NCBI RefSeq assembly: GCF_003569745.1
Contig: NZ_AP018498.1
Coordinates: 1-64,000, forward strand
Direction of reading: 5' to 3'
Length of the DNA: 64,000 nucleotides
Source of the DNA: Altererythrobacter sp. B11
GTDB lineage: Bacteria; Pseudomonadota; Alphaproteobacteria; Sphingomonadales; Sphingomonadaceae
Shown here: piece by piece, positions 17,568 to 24,553 of the stretch
Position numbering within the stretch: position 1 is the first letter of the stretch
How the letters are laid out: each line of letters opens with the position of its first letter
Translations under genes and position numbers: made by a program
The notes under the pieces: generated by a model
Database searches by the model: none
Seen by the model: the letters and a program-made list of their open reading frames with translations, nothing else
Told to the model about the DNA's origin: nothing

Positions 17568-17935
17568 AATCTACACTCCACCCGGTGGACCTCGCTATTT
17601 TCCATAGGGTAACAAACGGCATAGCAGGATTGCCGCTTCAGCAGTGCCCGTTGTCTGGATGGATTTCACCAGAAGATCTGGCAGTCTCTTGTATGCGGAT
17701 TTCCGTTGCGCACCGTCGTCCTTTCGACTCCGACTGATCCCGCAGCAGATTATCCGGCTCACGGGCACCGAGGGGAGGCGAAGTGCGCGATCACGAGACC
17801 GCGGGGACCCAGCAGGATCAGGGCCTCATCCTCATCGATGCGCTCGCTTGGATATGGTCGTCAGTGTTGACGACCTGGCCGAAAAGCAATGCCGCGACGC
17901 ATTCGTTGTCGAGAACGCAAGACAAGCCCGTCTCC
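17568..17935. other. Gene-free stretch at the left transposon end
   Basis: No convincing gene was found. Open frames on either strand are short, overlap each other, and have no recognisable family. A minus-strand fragment just after the stop at 17936 reads VLDNECVAALL, faintly like the start of a PIN nuclease, but a stop follows within about 35 codons. It may be left-end sequence plus decayed cargo. Confidence 0.4.
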
Positions 17936-18331
17936 TCAGCTATGAATGCGTCCCAGGAGATACCTCGCGACGCGTTCAAGATCTTCAAGCTCGCCGCTGG
18001 TTATCACGGCCAACGGAGTTCTGCGCCGGAACGCCGAACCTGTGTTCGGCGCACGCAGCCAAACGGTAGTCTGTTCACCCGGAAAGAGCGTTGCGAGTGA
18101 TGCGTAGATCGACAGAACGCAGCCGATCCGCACAATCACATCCATCGGGATCGCAAAGGCCTCGTGCGCTCGCACGCGAACTTTCCAATCGGCGAAGGTC
18201 ACCGGGTCGTGAATACCGAGAACCCGCAGCTGCTCCTCGTTGCTCAAGCTCCATTGCTCGGCGATATTGAGAAATGTGCGGAGGCCCGCGCCGCCATGCA
18301 GAACAGGGTCCGGCTGGAAAGTGGGTTCCAT
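17936..18331 (-). CDS. MbcA/ParS/Xre-type antitoxin-like protein
   Basis: This 131-residue protein has the C-terminal pattern of MbcA/ParS antitoxins (DUF2384). A helical LRTFLNIAEQWSLSNEEQLRVLGI region is followed by VWLRAPNTGSAFRRRTPLAVITSGELEDLERVARYLLGRI. Such proteins normally neutralise a RES-domain NAD-degrading toxin encoded directly downstream. Here no RES gene follows. It lies 2 bp after a second protein of the same kind, in a three-gene run. Confidence 0.75.
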   Translation of the reverse strand: MEPTFQPDPVLHGGAGLRTFLNIAEQWSLSNEEQLRVLGIHDPVTFADWKVRVRAHEAFAIPMDVIVRIGCVLSIYASLATLFPGEQTTVWLRAPNTGSAFRRRTPLAVITSGELEDLERVARYLLGRIHS

Positions 18332-18333
18332 TG

Positions 18334-18783
18334 TCAGATGTACACACCAGCTTCGATTGAGCCGATCATGTTGAGGACGAGTTCCAGACCTTCATCGGAC
18401 TCCTCGGCGCGCTCGATCGGGCTCTGCCCCTCCAGCCACTGATGCGGGCGGTTCATGAAGTAGGCTGTGTCAAGAAGATCGCCTGCGTAAAGGCGGGTGG
18501 CTGCCTCAAGCGCAGCTTTCGTGGAGCGGGAACCCACCGCGGCAGCAAGATGGAAGCCTTCCGCCAACAAATTGACGGCTTCAGCTTCCCGGCCTGCGTC
18601 GATCAACGTAAGAATGTTGCGACGCTCAGTCACGCGCCCGTTCCTCCGTCCTGATGCTCTTGCTGCTTCTGCGAGATCGGAGCGCACCATCGCGAGAGCC
18701 TGCGGGATGTCGCTCCACTCGATCACCGATGACGATGTTCGAATTGCCGTCCGCTCGAATTCGGCGCCTGCAACTGTTTGCAT
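18334..18783 (-). CDS. Second MbcA/ParS-like antitoxin-type protein
   Basis: This 149-residue protein ends in an MbcA/ParS-like domain (WLEGQSPIERAEESDEGLELVLNMIGSIEAGVYI), preceded by an amphipathic region with AAVGSRSTKAALEAATRLYAGDLLDTAYFM. The N-terminal half is longer than in plain MbcA proteins and includes a helix-turn-helix-like GRVTERRNILTLIDAGREAEAVNLL segment. It sits between an unrecognised 212-residue gene and the other antitoxin-like gene, all on one strand with tiny gaps, which suggests one operon. A tandem pair of antitoxin domains is unusual. Confidence 0.6.
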   Translation of the reverse strand: MQTVAGAEFERTAIRTSSSVIEWSDIPQALAMVRSDLAEAARASGRRNGRVTERRNILTLIDAGREAEAVNLLAEGFHLAAAVGSRSTKAALEAATRLYAGDLLDTAYFMNRPHQWLEGQSPIERAEESDEGLELVLNMIGSIEAGVYI

Positions 18784-18807
18784 TTTCGGACATGCTTGGC
18801 CGAACCA

Positions 18808-19446
18808 TCACCATTCCGACGAATTGGGCGCGAGGATCGCCAGGCTCAGCGCCTCCGTGCCCATAAGTTCCAGCATTTCTCGCGGAACGTCGGCGACACC
18901 GAAAATCGTGAGAGCTTCTTCCGTCAGGTCGATTGGATAGTAGCCTTCAGCCAAGCTCTGCATGTGCTGATTGCAATCGAAGCCGAAGTCGTTGAGCGTG
19001 CGTCTGTAAGCGAGCAATTGGTCGAAGAGTGCATGGGCGGCGCCTACGTTGCTGTGCGCCATGCTTCTCGCGATCGTGTGCGCAATGTCGGCACCGTCTT
19101 CAGATACTGGCAACCGCTTTACGACGAGGTGCTTAGCCTCCTGCCAGATCCCACCTGTCTCATGTCTCGTGAAGGTCCACTCTTCCAGTTCAGGGATAGG
19201 CGGGATGGCATGGGTGAAGGACAGTACCAAACAGCAATCCGCCGGAGGCTTGCAGACCGCGCCTTTGACGCTCGAATTCCAGTCGGCGAGCGAGTTTACC
19301 GCGAAGTCTGGCCAACCAAGCTTGTGCAGGTCGACGGAGGGAACGAAACATTGTTCGGGCACGATGCTGATCGGAACTGGCGCACCTGGAGGTGCATGGA
19401 GACCGGCCAAACGTGAACTGCTCAGCCCAGCAGGGTCCTCGTGCAT
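18808..19446 (-). CDS. Hypothetical protein upstream of the antitoxin pair
   Basis: This is a 212-residue protein with no recognised family. The chosen ATG at 19446 begins MHEDPAGLSSSRLAG. An open frame continues to 19548, but that part is Cys/Phe-rich and AT-rich, unlike coding sequence. The protein is mixed alpha/beta in character, with a central LEEWTFTRHETGGIWQEAKHLVVKRL segment and an acidic C-terminus. It lies 24 bp upstream of the two antitoxin-like genes, so it could be their toxin partner or a further regulator. That link rests on position only. Confidence 0.55.
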   Translation of the reverse strand: MHEDPAGLSSSRLAGLHAPPGAPVPISIVPEQCFVPSVDLHKLGWPDFAVNSLADWNSSVKGAVCKPPADCCLVLSFTHAIPPIPELEEWTFTRHETGGIWQEAKHLVVKRLPVSEDGADIAHTIARSMAHSNVGAAHALFDQLLAYRRTLNDFGFDCNQHMQSLAEGYYPIDLTEEALTIFGVADVPREMLELMGTEALSLAILAPNSSEW

Positions 19447-19860
19447 TCCAAAGTCCTCCAATAGCGAATCTAGAACACAACAAGAACATAATTTAAAGCG
19501 CGAGTCAAACAGGATGATTTTCAGGATGAAAGGTTCGAAAGAATGCATAAAAACAATGATACGTAACCATGTTAAGCTATAGTGCTTACTTGTTCTATCC
19601 GTATATCGAGGATGTCGAAAATTATACGTTCAGAGGTGTGAAATTATACTGACAAAATGGGCTATCGATAGCTGTGCAGAAATCGCTGTTTATTCAACCC
19701 TGTTGCCTCCACGCATGCCAGGATGCTCACCGATCGAGGCGCGGTTTAATGTAACGAGAGCAGTGCAGATGCCGTGACATAATACAGCGCGGACGGCATG
19801 TTGAGTTGAAGGCGGTGCCGATGGCTCCTCGTCAAGCTGGACCCCAAGCTCGAAACCCGA
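19447..19860. other. AT-rich non-coding stretch
   Basis: This part is strikingly AT-rich for the window between about 19480 and 19680, with stop codons in all frames. It probably holds the promoter of the minus-strand antitoxin run. No RNA gene or terminator was recognised. Confidence 0.5.
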
Positions 19861-20109
19861 CTAGCCCCCTAGCGGGATCACGAGGTTGAGCAACTCGTCG
19901 TCTTCTATTCGGAGTGGCACACCGTAATCGCCTTCGCTCACGTCCAGCAGCAAGGATGACCGAAATACGTGTGGCATAACTGGGGCAGCCTGATGCGGCT
20001 CTCGTAATGGCCTTGCCCTTTCCGCGAGCTTGGAGGAGTATGCGCTCATGCGCGACTGGGAAATGGATGAGGACGAGACCGGATCCGGTTGGTTCTTGGT
20101 GGAGGTCAC
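19861..20109 (-). CDS. Possible small hypothetical protein
   Basis: A short frame ends in a protein-like stretch, FRSSLLLDVSEGDYGVPLRI followed by EDDELLNLVIPLGG. It could start at 20109 or at the ATG at 20049. The N-terminal part looks less convincing than the C-terminal part. No family was recognised. It may be a small gene or the tail of a lost one. Confidence 0.25.
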   Translation of the reverse strand: MTSTKNQPDPVSSSSISQSRMSAYSSKLAERARPLREPHQAAPVMPHVFRSSLLLDVSEGDYGVPLRIEDDELLNLVIPLGG

Positions 20110-20191
20110 GCTTGCGACAGTGGTCGTGTTCGGAGGGTATGTAGGTTTCGGATGGACGGCCGTGACCTGGCTCGTCGATCATCTTGCCTGA
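20048..20191 (+). CDS. Possible 47-residue single-span membrane protein
   Basis: A short frame encodes an acidic head (MRDWEMDEDETGSGW), a hydrophobic segment (FLVEVTLATVVVFGGYVGFG) and a short tail. A GGAGGA sequence lies about 10 bases before the ATG. Small single-span proteins are common in mobile islands, but there is no homology to rely on and its 5' end overlaps the possible minus-strand gene. Confidence 0.3.
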   Translation: MRDWEMDEDETGSGWFLVEVTLATVVVFGGYVGFGWTAVTWLVDHLA

Positions 20192-20218
20192 CCCTTCGGA
20201 TCAGGTGATCTCCATTAT

Positions 20219-20457
20219 TTCGCCGTAGGTGATCCCGAGACCCGCGCGAGCGCCTTCCGCCCAGCCGTTCGGTCTGGCGCTGTGCGGCGAGGCGGCGGGA
20301 TGTCGTCCAGCCAGGTCTGAAGCCGGAAATGTCCGGCGTGGTCGGCCCATCAGCTCTCGATCGAGCGGGTCGGCGAGTTGCGGCGGGCGATCCTGACCTT
20401 GATGGGGTAGGTGCCGTCATCGAGCGAAGAAGCCTCGAAGTCGATCGTGTGTCTCGG
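20219..20457 (-). pseudogene. Remnant of a DEDD-type 3'-5' exonuclease gene
   Basis: The minus strand reads TIDFEASSLDDGTYPIKVRI, which matches the first catalytic motif (DxE) of exonuclease T/DnaQ-fold proteins common in islands. A TGA stop follows the segment RSIES. The next residues (WADHAGHFRLQTWLDDI) resemble a later part of the same family. The rest is missing, so this looks like a decayed gene. It fills most of the gap between 20192 and the DUF4062 gene. Confidence 0.35.
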
Positions 20458-20519
20458 CTAGAGCGACGGGCGCGGGTCTTTTGGTCCGGCATCTATCTCT
20501 GAGGCCCCCTCGCCGACTG

Positions 20520-21629
20520 TCAGCTTCTGTGTTTACGCCGGAGGAGGGCAAGCAAGTCCTCCGTCATGCGGCTATGTTCGGCCCGCAGGGCCATGCGTGT
20601 CCGGTCCGGCGGGTTGAGCATGACGGGCCCTGATGTTGTTCTGTCCATCGCGACCTGCATGGAATCGGGGCTTGCCGCCTGCTCGCTTGCCGTCCGCCAT
20701 CCGAACATACCACCCGTCCCGATATCGGCAGCGATTACGATGCGGGTGAGCCTCTGGGTGCGGTCGAACTTTTCGAGCATCCGGTCCGCAAAGGTAAGGG
20801 CCTTCTCGATCGCCTGTCCGACATGCTCCTCGATCAGCGGCTTGAGGTGTCCGGTCGCTTCTTCGATCGGCAGCGAGAGTAGCAATGCCCCGGCCTCGCA
20901 GATGCGCAGGGCGGCTCCATTCTCCTGCTCGATTACGAGTGCGCCATGCTCAAGACGCGGTTCGGTTCTGCGGCGGTAGGAGAAGTAGCCGTCGGAGGCG
21001 GACAGGTCGGCCACGATCCCGTCGGCAAGCGATTGATTCTCGATCTCGCTCGGGCGCAGGATGGTCTGTGCCGGTCCTCCAGCGATTGCGAGATGCAGGA
21101 GCGGCCCTGTCATGCGGGCGAACCCGCGCTCCTCGACGGGGATCATGCTGCGCGCCTTTTCCACCAGCGCCGGGACATCCACGGGCGTAGTGGCGGCCGA
21201 CAGTTGATGCCGAGCGATCGCGCGCGTCACTTCGGTACGTAGTTCCTCCGGCGTCCGGAAGGTCTGACCGCGATGCATTCCGGTGTCGTAGTTCTCGACC
21301 TCGTCGACGAACCGCTGTTGAGCCGCCTCGCGGGGCACGCCGGACTGTACGAACGGCATGACCTTCCCTTCGGCTGCGGCCTCGCGGAACTCCTCGTGTG
21401 TCGGGGATATGCCTGATTGCGTACCGGACCAGCCATACCGCTCGCCGAGGATCAGGACGACGAGGTCCGCCTCCCGGACACCTTGTAGGCACGCAACGCG
21501 CGACGGGATGGTAGAGGCAGGAAAGTCCTCGGCACGGACGATCTCATGATCGAGGCTCCGGATGGCGGCGAGCGCCGCCTCCCGGTATTCCTCGAACCCG
21601 GTCATAACACTGCTGACGAAAATCTTCAT
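20520..21629 (-). CDS. DUF4062 domain protein
   Basis: This 369-residue protein starts MKIFVSSVMTGFEEYREAA, the DUF4062 signature. AEDFPAS, GVREADLVVLILGERYG and SPTHEEFREA follow. DUF4062 has a flavodoxin/TIR-like or nucleoside-deoxyribosyltransferase-like fold and is often fused to or encoded beside NTPases in defence genes. The remaining ~200 residues (about 160-369) match nothing I recognise and may sense or bind a ligand. The ATG at 21629 overlaps the previous stop by one base (TGATG). It is the last gene of a three-gene overlapping cassette, so it should work with the membrane protein and the DUF2235 hydrolase. Confidence 0.8.
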   Translation of the reverse strand: MKIFVSSVMTGFEEYREAALAAIRSLDHEIVRAEDFPASTIPSRVACLQGVREADLVVLILGERYGWSGTQSGISPTHEEFREAAAEGKVMPFVQSGVPREAAQQRFVDEVENYDTGMHRGQTFRTPEELRTEVTRAIARHQLSAATTPVDVPALVEKARSMIPVEERGFARMTGPLLHLAIAGGPAQTILRPSEIENQSLADGIVADLSASDGYFSYRRRTEPRLEHGALVIEQENGAALRICEAGALLLSLPIEEATGHLKPLIEEHVGQAIEKALTFADRMLEKFDRTQRLTRIVIAADIGTGGMFGWRTASEQAASPDSMQVAMDRTTSGPVMLNPPDRTRMALRAEHSRMTEDLLALLRRKHRS

Positions 21630-22897
21630 CACGTACCCCCTGCTGATGTTCCGCCCGGTTTGCCGATCGCCAGTCCTGAGAGGATCGCGGCGGGCGTGAT
21701 AGCTGGCAGACCGTCATCCTTCACGATCCCGTCGACGACCGGGCGGAAAAGCGAGGCGAGCACGATGGCCCGGTCCTGATCCGACGCCACGTCCTCTTTG
21801 GTGAGCGCAAGATACGTCTGGGCCATGGAGGCACGGGACTGGGCATCGATCCCGAGATGGTGCTCGGTCATGTACATGCGCACCACGATCCGCATGATCC
21901 AGAAGAACACCGTCAGGTAGAGCAGTGTCGCGGCCGAGGCGAAGATCACCTCGTACCGCCAAGTAGGGCGCAGGCCCGAAGGCAGTGGAGCGCCTTCGGT
22001 AACGACGAAAGCGTCGGAGAATAGCCATTCCGCAAGGCCGAGCGCACCCCATGCGACGCCGCCAGCAAGGACCAGTCCGATGATCGCGATCAGGATTGAT
22101 CGCCATTGCCAGGCATCCGCGGCAGTATTGTGGATCCTGGCCCGCTCGGTCCAGAGCTTGACCGAGGATTCGAGCCGCAGTTTCTCGGTGTACTGTTCGT
22201 AGGCATCCTCATATTTCCGGTCCCACTCTTCGCGCTGTTGCCTCACCTCCTCGGCAACCGCGTCACGCCACTCCTGGGCGGCTTCACTCTGCGCCTCGCC
22301 CGCTTTCACCAGTTCTTCCAGCTTCTCGGCGTGGGCCCGTTCGCTCTCTTCCAGCTGCGCCCGGTGGGTCCTCACATCGTCCGCGAGGTCCTCGACCATC
22401 TTCCTCGCCGCATCGCGCGCACCGCGTACGCTCTTCGAACTGAGCCCGGCCATGCGCTGCTGGAAGGCCAAAGCACCCTCGATATGCACCTTCCCGAATG
22501 TCTGGAAGACCTGTTGGTTGGACGGCTCGTTATGGAACCTGAGAGCGCCAGCAGCCTGCTCGTGGCCAAGATCGTCGGCGATGGAGGCGATGACCTGCCC
22601 GATTTCGCTCTTCGTCGTGAACGCTTTGGGCAGATGGGCATTCCCCTCGACCTGAGCACCGAGACGCTCTTCCTTCGCGCCCGGCTGCGCGAGGTATGAA
22701 TCGATTGCCGACGCTAGATTGCCCCAGGCCTGCGGAATTTCGCGCAGTTGCCGGTCACCCGGTTTATTGTTGCGTCCCTTGATGAGCGGGTGCTCGCTCC
22801 AGGCTGTACGCTGGGCCTGGACGTATTGCTTCAAATCTTCCGGCGTCTTAAAGCTGCGCCTGCCGCCTGCGGCATCACCAAAATCAACCTCGATCAT
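21629..22897 (-). CDS. Coiled-coil two-span membrane protein (possibly DUF6161)
   Basis: This 422-residue protein has a globular N-terminal region (MIEVDFGDAAGGRRSFKTPEDL). A long charged coiled-coil follows (roughly 165-255, rich in E, R, A and Q). Two strong membrane spans come next (about 268-290 ILIAIIGLVLAGGVAWGALG and 320-345 FASAATLLYLTVFFWIMRIV), and then a soluble tail. The layout resembles the DUF6161 group, though that is from memory. The start at 22897 lies 14 bp inside the upstream DUF2235 gene. The earlier in-frame extension is a shadow of that gene. Position suggests it is the membrane-bound component of the cassette. Confidence 0.65.
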   Translation of the reverse strand: MIEVDFGDAAGGRRSFKTPEDLKQYVQAQRTAWSEHPLIKGRNNKPGDRQLREIPQAWGNLASAIDSYLAQPGAKEERLGAQVEGNAHLPKAFTTKSEIGQVIASIADDLGHEQAAGALRFHNEPSNQQVFQTFGKVHIEGALAFQQRMAGLSSKSVRGARDAARKMVEDLADDVRTHRAQLEESERAHAEKLEELVKAGEAQSEAAQEWRDAVAEEVRQQREEWDRKYEDAYEQYTEKLRLESSVKLWTERARIHNTAADAWQWRSILIAIIGLVLAGGVAWGALGLAEWLFSDAFVVTEGAPLPSGLRPTWRYEVIFASAATLLYLTVFFWIMRIVVRMYMTEHHLGIDAQSRASMAQTYLALTKEDVASDQDRAIVLASLFRPVVDGIVKDDGLPAITPAAILSGLAIGKPGGTSAGGT

Positions 22898-24356
22898 CGG
22901 CCAGGTCCTTCCCATCCGCGTTAGGGGCCACGAGCGCCTGGGCCTTGTCGTGCGAGCTGAGGCTGGCCGGTCTGTATGGTCCCTGCATGTCGAATTGCGG
23001 TACCCGCGAGGCGGACAGCCGCTGATAGACCGTGTCGTGTAGCTGCGCATCCGGCTTGATCGAACGACTGGTTTCGCTCCATCCGAACCTTGCCCATTTC
23101 GGCCACCATCTCGGCCACATCTCCAGGCTCGCCTTCACTTCATCGTGTTGCAGCCCGAGTGGGTCGGGGAAAGTCCGCACGAAGCGCTCGTCGATTTTCG
23201 GCGGATCGGGAATCGCCATGAGTTCGTCCACCATCCACCGCAGTGCTATATCCGACAGACGGGACTCGCTCTCCGGGTAACTTCCGCCGATGTCGGAATG
23301 GTTGCCCGCGAACCATTCCTGCTTAAGCCATGCCAGGTCACCACGGTTCTGTTGGCTCGTGTCGTCGCTGTGGCCCCAGCCCACGCGTGGAAACCGTTTG
23401 CGGTTTTCGTCGATCGATATCGCATGCCGCGCATAGCCCACGCTGCTGTCGAGGAAGCGGTCGTAGTTCTTCAGATTCCACGCGGCGAAATGCCAGCTGA
23501 ACCGTCCTCCCTGTGGCGGGTCCGTGATGCACTTGAACTGCTTCTTGGTCGCCCACAGGAAGCTGGCGACAAGCAGGCCGCCCGGCAGCCAGGCAAGGAA
23601 TGACCACGGCGCATCCCAGCCCGCCCAGATCGAGACGAGACCCAGGAAGATGCTTATTGCGGCGAGAGCTGCGAGGATCCGTCGAACGATTACCGTGCCG
23701 AGGGCAGCCACGGTGTCGAATACGCCGATGAAGGTCGGTGCGACATTCCCCTGCGCCTCACCGCGCGTCCCGGTGCCCTCGCTGCGGTGCTTGGCCCGAA
23801 ATCGCCTAGCTTTCTCCTCGCGTTCGAGTTCGTATTCGGCGCGGTCGTGGCCTGATCCGTGCTCGTAGACGCTGTAGACCGCTTCTTCGGCGATCCTGCG
23901 CAGCGCGACACCGCCTGCAGGCAGCGGTCCTCCATCGGCATTCTGACGAGGGATGCCGCAGAGATTCATGACGTTGGCCACGCAGCGCGCGGTGTAGGCG
24001 CCGCGGCTGAAGCCGAAAATGAAGACCCGGTCTCCTTCGTCGTAGTGTCGCAGGATCGCCTCGTAACAGTCGACTATGTTCTCGCTGATTCCTGTTCCGA
24101 ACGCGGCGGCAAGGATGTTGCGGATGCGTCCGCCCAGCTCTCCCGACCCCAGCCCAGGGTCATAGTGGGCTACCTGCTCCGCAGGGTTGATGCCGGTCTG
24201 GGTGCCGGGTCGCATGGCCCGATACATCTTGTAGATGTTGGACAATCGTTGGTCGGGCATGACGCCGCCGTACTGCCCGGTGCCGTCCGAGAAGATGATG
24301 ATGTTCTTCCCACCGCTGCCTGCGATTGCGGCGCCCTGATCTACGTTTTTCTCCAC
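22884..24356 (-). CDS. DUF2235 alpha/beta hydrolase with membrane segments
   Basis: This 490-residue protein belongs to the DUF2235 family, the lipase fold shared with type VI secretion phospholipases of the Tle1 group. The start motif is IIIFSDGTGQYGG. The nucleophile elbow GFSRGAYTARCV has its serine near residue 117. A late HSDIGGSYPESES segment probably supplies the catalytic histidine side. Two to three hydrophobic segments around 230-285 (RRILAALAAISIFLGLVSIW, SFLAWLPGGLLVASFLWA) interrupt the fold and would anchor it in the membrane. No VgrG, PAAR or other secretion gene is near. It heads an overlapping operon with a membrane protein and a DUF4062 protein, so phospholipid attack on the host's own membrane as an abortive response is plausible, but unproven. 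Confidence 0.85.
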   Translation of the reverse strand: MEKNVDQGAAIAGSGGKNIIIFSDGTGQYGGVMPDQRLSNIYKMYRAMRPGTQTGINPAEQVAHYDPGLGSGELGGRIRNILAAAFGTGISENIVDCYEAILRHYDEGDRVFIFGFSRGAYTARCVANVMNLCGIPRQNADGGPLPAGGVALRRIAEEAVYSVYEHGSGHDRAEYELEREEKARRFRAKHRSEGTGTRGEAQGNVAPTFIGVFDTVAALGTVIVRRILAALAAISIFLGLVSIWAGWDAPWSFLAWLPGGLLVASFLWATKKQFKCITDPPQGGRFSWHFAAWNLKNYDRFLDSSVGYARHAISIDENRKRFPRVGWGHSDDTSQQNRGDLAWLKQEWFAGNHSDIGGSYPESESRLSDIALRWMVDELMAIPDPPKIDERFVRTFPDPLGLQHDEVKASLEMWPRWWPKWARFGWSETSRSIKPDAQLHDTVYQRLSASRVPQFDMQGPYRPASLSSHDKAQALVAPNADGKDLADDRG

Positions 24357-24553
24357 TGATCCAGCCCCCTGTCGACGCGCATTTTATGGGGGTCCGTTCA
24401 TTGGTGCGGGAGGCTTCAGGATAGAACTACGCTTCCCGGGAGAGAAAGCACCCCGTGCGATTGAACATAGAGTGAACAGGAATCGTTTCAAGTTGCGCCG
24501 TTGAAATATCCCCGGAGGCCATCTGTTACTTGGTCGTAACGAAGGTTGCCGCT

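Noticed and set aside
17568-17935. RES-domain toxin after the antitoxin genes
   Set aside because: All three minus-strand frames are broken by stops and none shows the RES residues.
22884-24356. Type VI secretion effector
   Set aside because: The fold matches Tle1-type proteins, but there is no VgrG, PAAR, adaptor or immunity gene, and internal membrane spans are unlike secreted effectors.
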